From: Gymnopus androsaceus JB14 | Taxonomy: Eukaryota; Basidiomycota; Agaricomycetes; Agaricales; Omphalotaceae | DNA length: 64,000 nucleotides | Assembly: GCA_009733575.1 (NCBI GenBank) | Contig: ML769428.1 | Span: forward strand, 62,001-126,000 | Reading direction: 5' to 3' | In this document: positions 57,901 to 64,000 of the stretch, one piece after another | Layout: the number at the start of each line of letters is the position of its first letter | Position numbering within the stretch: position 1 is the stretch's first letter | Notes under the pieces: model-generated | Database searches by the model: none | What the model saw: only the letters and a program-made list of their open reading frames with translations | What the model was told of the DNA's origin: nothing | Position numbers and translations under genes: made by a program

Positions 57901-59556
57901 AAGTATCAGGGTGATTGGGCTTTGATTTCTGTATGTACTCCCAACGATTATCAGACAGGCTGTGAACTGATATGCTTGCAAAACTAGTTCTTTGTTGTGA
58001 TGTCTCCCACTATTGGCGCTGTGAGTGGTTCATTTCTTTAGCTCCTTTTTCATTATTGACGACTCCTTCGACAGACTAATTCCCTCGGTCTGCATCGTAT
58101 CCTGGGCACATTGTGCGTTCTCTATTGCATTTCTACTTGTCCTCACTGACACCTTTTCAGTTTGGGCGGCTGTAGCTGCAGGAATATTTACCCTGTTCTC
58201 GGACAACGCCATAGTACTTTCAATCTTTGGGTTCTTCTTCTCCATCCCTTGCTTCTACTACTTGGTTTCTCAACCTATGTATGCCTCCTCTGCACGTTTC
58301 GTGCTACTCACGTATAATTTGACTTGTTTGTATTGGTGAGTGAGAAGTTTCTTGATGTTCGGATGGATTGCTAACTAAACCATTTTTTTTCAGCTACAAT
58401 CTTCGACAAGTGGACTTGTCAGTCGGCGACGTGGCGTATCATCGTGCGCTCGCGGTCACAGTTGGTGTAGTTTGGGCTGCTCTCATATCGAGATTTTGGT
58501 GGCCTGCTGAAGCGAGGCGTGAGCTTTCAAAAGCTCTTGGAGAGTATGTTGTCCACGCTAGCTGTGATATCATGTCAACTAATAATCCTCTTCTTTAGGT
58601 TTTGTTTGAACGTGGGATGGTTGTATACTCGATTGGTCATGTCGAATTCGTACACTCCGGTATACGTTGACGAAGATGAGGAGAACGACTCTTCCTCTGG
58701 GCCGAGTCCGCCTGCTACTACAAATCATTCACCAGAACGTCCAAAAACAAATAGCTCGATCAAGGAGTTTATGGCGATGTGGGGTTTGATCTATGATACT
58801 GTCGAATTATAAGGACTGACTCGTCTTCATAGGGAACTTCATCTGCAGATCAAGCTCATTGAGCTGCAAGGTCTCCTCGGTCAAGCACAACATGAACCTC
58901 GGTTAAAGGGACCTTTCCCGTAGCGTTGTATCGGGGTATTCTCACCAGCTTGCAAACAATTCTGGATAAGCTGCATAGTATGCGGTGTGTTACAACACGA
59001 GAGGAATGGTACGTACATTCGTAGGTTTTGGTTGTCCTTATGCTCATGCGTATGTTTAGGTATACGGCAAGTGTTTCTAATAACTGGTGTCGCCAACTAG
59101 GGCTCTAAATTTCTTTTGTGTACAGAGTGTCAGGGAGGACTTTATTATTCCAGTCAACAAGGAGCGCCGAGATATGGTTGGGAACATCATTCTGTACTTT
59201 TCTACGCTTGCGTCCGCATTTCGTCTAAAAGCGCCTTTGCCACCGTATCTTCCGCCTGCGGAGGAATCCCGCCAACAGCTGGTACGTCGCGGGGAATATT
59301 GCCATGGGTTTCTCTGACTTGTTTGTCATAGGTTCATGCTATCCGTAAGCTCGAAGTCGTGCGAAACCGCAACGTGAAAGGGTCGAAGCAGTTGCTGTTC
59401 TTTGCCTATGCTATGGCTATGAAGGGTGTCACTCAAGAGTTGCAATCGCTAGGTCGTGTGTTACAAGATGCGTTTGGTGTCATTGGTCAGTCAGCGGATG
59501 AGTTTGATGCTCTTTTCGCGGAGGACCAGAGGAGGAGAACGAATTATATTGCTTGA
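54956..59556 (+). CDS. ArAE-family membrane transporter (ER-transporter 6TM / FUSC-like, BRE4-like)
   Basis: This is a large membrane protein of the fungal aromatic-acid-exporter family related to yeast Bre4. A disordered, Ser/Asp-rich N-terminus (about 200 residues, from MSPPNDTAISSSSSWLPYIP) precedes the first membrane block (NIFKCAIAYFIASLFTFNPY). Exons 54956-55761, 55812-56031, 56083-56104, 56161-56194 and 56244 onward splice in phase, giving GMIEADFYCIFGVVYSAFIC, WVGVGMSFLAWMKVYM and LLQVAFIVFCGSLISNLVCY. A cytosolic segment follows, then the second membrane block (VKVGMATAILAAPAFFDSTR, GDWALISFFVVMSPTIGAT, IFGFFFSIPCFYYLVSQPMY) and the C-terminal conserved region ending near SADEFDALFAEDQRRRTNYI. 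Breaks: an extra A at 57419 creates TAG, and CCC at 58917-58919 is one base short. A substrate cannot be inferred. Confidence 0.9.
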
Positions 59557-59678
59557 AGATACCCCTAGATGATTAATATTTTGTTATTTGTCCGAGTCGT
59601 TGTTTGTATATTCTAACCATTGACGTTTGGAGATAAAATACACCCAAGTAAAATACAACAATGCAAGTCCGAGATTCG

Positions 59679-60378
59679 TTACTGCGTCTGAGGATCTGCT
59701 TCATTTCCATCCTCGTTGACGCGAAGCACCTTTATCCATTCCCGATAGTTAAAGTTTCCTTGTCTGTCTGTAAAAGGTCCTTTCAAGAACTTGTCAATCT
59801 ATCAAACGCAACGTTAGACCTCGTTATCTGGAAGACCTGAGAACAACTCACCTCCTGTTCACTCATTCTATCGGCCAATTCCCCCAGCCACCGCCTCATA
59901 TCTTCCACCTTGACCGTGCCATTATCGTTTTCATCAAAGCTCTCAAAAGCCACCAAGAGTTCCGGTTCTGTGTCGAATTCGAAAAGCCTCTCGCTCATCA
60001 TGGTGAGGAACATTGTAAAGTTGATTCCTTTGTCAGACGAAGATCTGGACGAAGTTTCACCAGGTCTAGAGGATAAAAGGTCGTCAAGCATGGCCTTTGT
60101 GGGTGTTATACCTGTTCCAAACGTAAATTCCAAGGGAATCTTAGAATTTGAAAGCCCTGCTCACCCAGGCTGGTAAATATTTCCCGTAAATCGCTTTCGT
60201 TGACCCAACCATCCTTGTCATGATCAATCAACTGGAATGCCTCCTTGAATTGCTGGATCTGAGGAGCCTGAAAGAGCGAGAATACGCCAGATGGTTCTCT
60301 TCTGGCACGAGATTTCTGGGATTTACTGAGCTTGGTAGATGGAAGATTCGGAGAGAGATGATTCGCGTATTTAGACAT
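59679..60378 (-). CDS. RLC1: Myosin II regulatory light chain (EF-hand)
   Basis: This is a calmodulin-family light chain that binds the myosin II neck and acts in cytokinesis. Exons 60165-60378, 59852-60111 and 59679-59798 join in phase through two 53-bp introns to 197 residues. After a basic N-terminus comes RARREPSGVFSLF, the usual position of the phosphorylatable serine. EF-hand 1 is DHDKDGWVNESDL, with all calcium-binding positions good. The second lobe has ESFDENDNGTVKVEDM and a C-terminal FTDRQGNFNYREW hand that is degenerate. The first-hand-only pattern is typical of regulatory light chains rather than calmodulin. The gene is intact and convergent with the ArAE gene (122 bp between stops). 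Confidence 0.92.
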
Positions 60379-60567
60379 GGACGCAACTAGAAAGACAACA
60401 TCATTATGTCATGCGGCGGAATTCCAATTCGGGTAAAGAGGGCGCGCTCAGCCGCTCAGGTGGGATGAACGGGAAAATGAGTATTATGCCATAGTATACA
60501 CTACTCTACGAAGTACGATTTACAGCGTAGAAACCTATAAAAATACTCGAGACTAGATATCTGTCCT

Positions 60568-62398
60568 CTAGTCTTGGTAATCTTCTCCTTCCACATCTGC
60601 AGATTCCGCCAGAAGCGAGCTATATTCACCACTCGGTAAAGGCTTTTCCGTCGTTACTTGCGGCCCAGGTACAACTCCCCTCTCTTGCTTGAGTTGCTTG
60701 GGAAGTAGCGACAACCCAGCAAAGTATAGGATCGGGAGAAGCTAGCGAGTCGACAGCGATTAGTACTGTTCGTAGTATAATAAGTAGATGTTACATGACA
60801 CTCACCATAGCCCAGATATACCACGCGATTTCCGCGCCCGGTATGAATTCTTCTCTTCCTGTCATTTGCGGCCACTCCGTCGTCAATCCTGAACCGACTT
60901 GGTAGAAACCGAGACCGACGAGAACTATACCAACAACGGCGTGCAAGTAGTTTTGCAATGGTCGACCGGTAGAGTTTTTCGGCTTGATCCAGTGAATGAA
61001 GGCTCCAAGAGCACACTGGAGTGCATACAAGGCGACCAGAGCGGCACCCCATTTCTAAGTACGAACACGCGTTTTAGCCACGATGAGATTTAACCGATAG
61101 GAATACCTACCTTGTGCGCATCGTTAAGATGCACAACACTACGACTCTTGTTGACTGCCTCCACACCGAGCACAACACCGATGAGAATAGCAGGTCCAGC
61201 TTCAAGCAAAGATCAGAAAACAATCAAAATCAGTCGATATACCGCACATACCAGCAGCAAACTGTGCAATCCAATGAGCAGTATACCAAGCGGGGGTGAA
61301 AGTCCTAGCCCATCTGGCAACAAGAGCTCCTGCTGGCAAAAAGACAAGGAATCCAACAGTACAGAAGATGGCATGTACGAAAGCAAAGCGTTGAGAAGCA
61401 CTGAGAGGCAAAGCCGCCGAAGTTAACGTGGATGCAGATGAAGATTTCGTCGGCGATGACTTGGGAGCCGACAAAGAAGGCTTCGGAGAAACAACCTCAT
61501 CCGCTACTACGATTGGCTTCGACAGGTCTAAATGAGCATAGCCTGTTTCCATATGAGGCTGCATGGCGGAGTCGGGTGCCGAAGTAGTTAAATGGTTGAT
61601 ATTCTTAGCAGCGAACGCGTAGATTAGATCTGTCTTGGTGTTATGGTCCCACTAATTCTGAACGTTAGGAACTTTCTGAATCAAACCACGAGATTGCGAA
61701 CGTACTGGGATACTAAATGCAAATTCTCCGGTCCCTCCAGCCTTTAAAAATGGAACGTTCAGAAAGAGAGACATGAAGTTTCAGAGAGAAACTCTCGTAC
61801 CACTCTGGAACCGCTCGAGAGAACAGCTGTCCGAGGAGGTCTGGAGTCGGTGTGTGGCATAGAATATGTCGATGTGATACGTTGCGATAGTGTGACGCTT
61901 CCGTCAGAGTTGGGCCACATTACAACCATCGGAGTGTAGGTCATCGATGTGCCAAAACCACTGCCATAACATCTTGGGTCAAAAACAGGATCATGCTGAA
62001 CGATAACCATAGCTTACATGCCCAACCAGCCAGGGTCCACCCCTCCGATATGCGTAAGGGAGTCTAGCGAATTGGACATAAGCACCTAGGAGGTCAAAAA
62101 ACCAATCATAAGAACTCACAGTTCACGACATTCCCGCTCAATGTAGCATTGACACACATGTTCTAGTCATCGTAAGACGACCGTCGTATTGAAAGTACAA
62201 AGCGCCTACCCTTCCACAATGAAAGTCTCCCGTTGGTCCATCTGTCTGCCTGAGGGCATTCTAACAGAAATTCAATCAGCTATCCCGCCTGAGGCCATAG
62301 TTCCGAAATCAGCGTACCGTTGAACCCGCTACTGTAGCTGAAGCAGATACAGAAAACAATGCTAGAGCCGGCAAAAGAACGGAAGCCATCAGTGCCAT
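60568..62398 (-). CDS. DOMON-cytochrome b561 redox protein (cellobiose-dehydrogenase-like cytochrome plus b561)
   Basis: This is a secretory-pathway membrane protein with an extracellular heme domain (CDH-type DOMON) and a b561 transmembrane electron conduit. Ten exons (62318-62398, 62210-62260, 62120-62162, 62018-62063, 61801-61960, 61706-61741, 61252-61651, 61111-61199, 60806-61054, 60568-60741) join in phase to 442 residues. The signal peptide is MALMASVLLPALALFSVSAS. The DOMON part includes WLGIGFGTSM, TPMVVMWPNSDGSVTLSQR and TDLIYAFAAKN. The b561 part has five membrane helices with the expected histidines in RFAFVHAIFC, TAHWIAQFA, HLNDAHKKWG, GAFIHWIK and NYLHAVVG. The frame is intact throughout. 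It likely passes electrons across a membrane or feeds extracellular oxidative reactions alongside the secreted peroxidases; that coupling is inference. Confidence 0.93.
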
Positions 62399-62969
62399 GG
62401 TCGAGTAAGAAGGGAGCGAAGGAGAGAATGGTTCCAAGCAGACAGCGGTATTATATAGACCGCGGAATGCAATTCACAGGGGTAATTGAGAAAATCCCCA
62501 TCTCAACGAATCCCGCGAATTCGGTTTGAGGCGCAGTTATGTGTATGAGAACGTTTGATTGATTGTCTGGGAATGACATTCACCTTCAGCAGGAAAAAAG
62601 CCTCAGACTCCTTCTTCATCTAATATTTCCGCAGCCGTTATCAAGAGACGAATTTGTGCGATTCTAGGCAAGATTGAAGTCCTTCAACAAGCAATGAAGA
62701 CTTTCCGAGCACTGGGTTAACGCCTCGTAAATGCGTCAACACCGCATCCGGCATAGTAGTTGGTCTAATGCCAATCCTATTCTCACGATTGCTTGATGCG
62801 ACGTGGCCGACGTGGCAAAACCTGAGAGTCCTTGAATGTCAGGATATATTACTGATTCACGCGCGTCGCGTTTAAACCTATAAGGAACAGAGCATTATAA
62901 AATTGATTGCAAGTCTCGCACCCGTCTCGCACTAAAAAGACTGTGTGTGTAACAGTGTGTAACATACGT
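62399..62969. other. Intergenic, no supported gene
   Basis: Promoter side of the DOMON-b561 gene and 3' side of the gene ending at 62970. Nothing further is recognised. Confidence 0.5.
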
Positions 62970-63521
62970 TTACGCCACCCCTCGCTTTTTCTTCCTACGA
63001 GTATCGTGGACATCGGCCAGCCCGCCATTCAACCTATTCATCAAAGAACTCTCAACCGCACGGTTTGGAGTCTCTGTTCCTGAATGGTCGGGATCCTTCC
63101 TTGCAGCTCCCTTGATAGTCAGTCCTCCCCAAGGAGCAGGATCGATAACTGGTGCGGATTCACGTCGTCGGGGAGGGGCGGGTGCGTGCATTGGGGAAAA
63201 AGACGACTTGTTACCCAGTCGACTGAGTAAGGAAGGCGGATTAGTATCATGCTCTGCTCCTCCGCCACCTTTCTTGATTTTCTTTGCAGGATGAGAGGTA
63301 TCGAAATCGGACTCATTGGAACCAGGTGCCTGTTTCCGCCTGACTCCTTGCGGATGCGGTGAACTGGGCACCGAGGGTGCGCGAATTCGTCCAGAAGAGC
63401 CTGATGGCAAGAATGACGATGATGGCAAAGGTCTTTGAGAAGGGCCGCCAGTTGAGGAGGGGGCGCTTGAGGTCCTTGACAATGTAGGTGTCGATGTCGA
63501 TGGTTTTGAAGAGTCAGGCAT
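62970..63521 (-). CDS. Basic, disordered, probably nuclear protein (183 residues)
   Basis: A single-exon frame starts MPDSSKPSTSTPTLSRTSSA and is dominated by Ser, Pro, Thr and Arg. A nuclear-localisation-like PAKKIKKGGGG lies at about residue 78. Short conserved-looking segments follow (SLLSRLGNK, APWGGLTIKGAA, SLMNRLNGGL) and a second basic cluster ends the protein (RRKKKRGVA). The frame is open and codon use looks coding. I recognise no domain; the paired LLSRLG and LMNRL motifs could be short binding motifs. It could also be the 3' exon of a longer gene. Confidence 0.6.
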   Translation of the reverse strand: MPDSSKPSTSTPTLSRTSSAPSSTGGPSQRPLPSSSFLPSGSSGRIRAPSVPSSPHPQGVRRKQAPGSNESDFDTSHPAKKIKKGGGGAEHDTNPPSLLSRLGNKSSFSPMHAPAPPRRRESAPVIDPAPWGGLTIKGAARKDPDHSGTETPNRAVESSLMNRLNGGLADVHDTRRKKKRGVA

Positions 63522-64000
63522 TGTTTTCTCTGTTAACGACTAGGGGAGAAGAATTGTTGGTCAACGACAGGAGGAAATGAGGCCCGCTGCGAACCCTTAT
63601 GAGCTCTTGGATGTTGTGAATATTCTTCCCGTTCCCAAAACTTGGGACTACATGACCCAAAGCCCGTACGCTCTGCAAAATTTGGGAGGAGATCGTCAAA
63701 CCATCATTCGTCATCTAATTCCAAGGTTAGATGCTTTTAAATGATCAGAATATTGAGCCTTTACGAGTAAGAGTTTCTCTAGTAATAGAGTACAGGTTGC
63801 TTGTCGGGCGTTCTTGAGACAATTCTTTTGAAAACCACTGATAAACAATAGGTAAGCCAAAATATTGAGTGACACAGAAAGCGCGCGCACTTCAAAAACG
63901 AATGGGAGCAAGTTGTTCGTAAGACGTTTAACATTATCCGTATTTGTTTTGCAAGAATGCAAAGCTTGGGCGAAATGATATAGGACAATCTGTTGATCTT
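63522..64000. other. Window end, nothing recognised
   Basis: Short overlapping minus-strand frames at 63711-63988 have no recognisable domain. Exons of a gene beyond the right edge cannot be excluded. Confidence 0.4.

Noticed and set aside
60165..60378. Calmodulin or recoverin-type assignment for the EF-hand gene
   Set aside because: The basic N-terminus with a serine before FSLF, only one strong calcium loop and a length near 197 fit a myosin regulatory light chain.
1..64000. tRNA or rRNA genes
   Set aside because: I looked for T-loop and anticodon-arm patterns by eye on both strands and found none convincing. A covariance-model scan would be decisive.

Overview
The window reads as nuclear DNA of a mushroom-forming basidiomycete (Agaricomycetes, probably Agaricales). 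Most genes are split by introns of about 45-60 bp with GT(R)NGT donors. The contents also fit: a heme-thiolate peroxygenase, two class II manganese peroxidases, a DOMON-cytochrome b561, coiled-coil F-box proteins, a NACHT/NLR gene and UVE1. I cannot place it below order from sequence alone. Bacterial-style features (operons, ribosome binding sites, CRISPR) do not apply.

Layout. 1-825: peroxygenase gene (-), running off the left edge. 3002-4563: F-box-like gene (+). 7085-9282: Zn2Cys6 transcription factor (+). 13083-13732: CFEM, GPI-type surface protein (+). 16475-23600: two divergent pairs in a row. F-box paralogue A (-) faces a RING-CH membrane E3 gene (+) across 95 bp, and decayed paralogue B (-) faces the UV-damage endonuclease gene UVE1 (+) across 130 bp; a third relic lies behind UVE1. 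24591-27552: NACHT NTPase gene with a duplicated first exon. 28087-29081: IMP3 (-). 29558-30341: secreted protein (+). 32855-34721 and 38392-40261: tandem manganese peroxidases (+). 41207-46426: two transposon-like elements flanking a 7-TM gene (-). 46938-47660: decayed secreted kinase-like gene. 49453-54405: a disturbed segment with shredded pieces of the ArAE gene, a coding minisatellite, a 746-bp N gap and a coiled-coil gene (-). 54956-59556: full-length ArAE/BRE4-like transporter (+). 59679-60378: myosin regulatory light chain (-). 60568-62398: DOMON-cytochrome b561 (-). 62970-63521: basic nuclear-type protein (-).

The strongest general observation is that many otherwise well-conserved genes carry one-base reading-frame breaks, often at short homopolymers. 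These include IMP3 (an essential ribosome-biogenesis factor), UVE1, the RING-CH gene, the ArAE gene and the peroxygenase. At 57419 the full ArAE copy is broken where its fragment copy is intact, and elsewhere the reverse holds. This points to consensus or assembly error rather than mass gene death, so any pseudogene call here needs raw-read confirmation. F-box copy B and the UVE1 tail relics look truly decayed.

Functionally the window mixes secreted oxidative enzymes (peroxygenase, two MnPs, DOMON-b561 redox protein) with ubiquitin-ligase parts (F-box family, RING-CH), a self/non-self type NLR, and conserved housekeeping genes (IMP3, UVE1, myosin light chain, ArAE transporter). No CRISPR array, rRNA or confident tRNA was seen.
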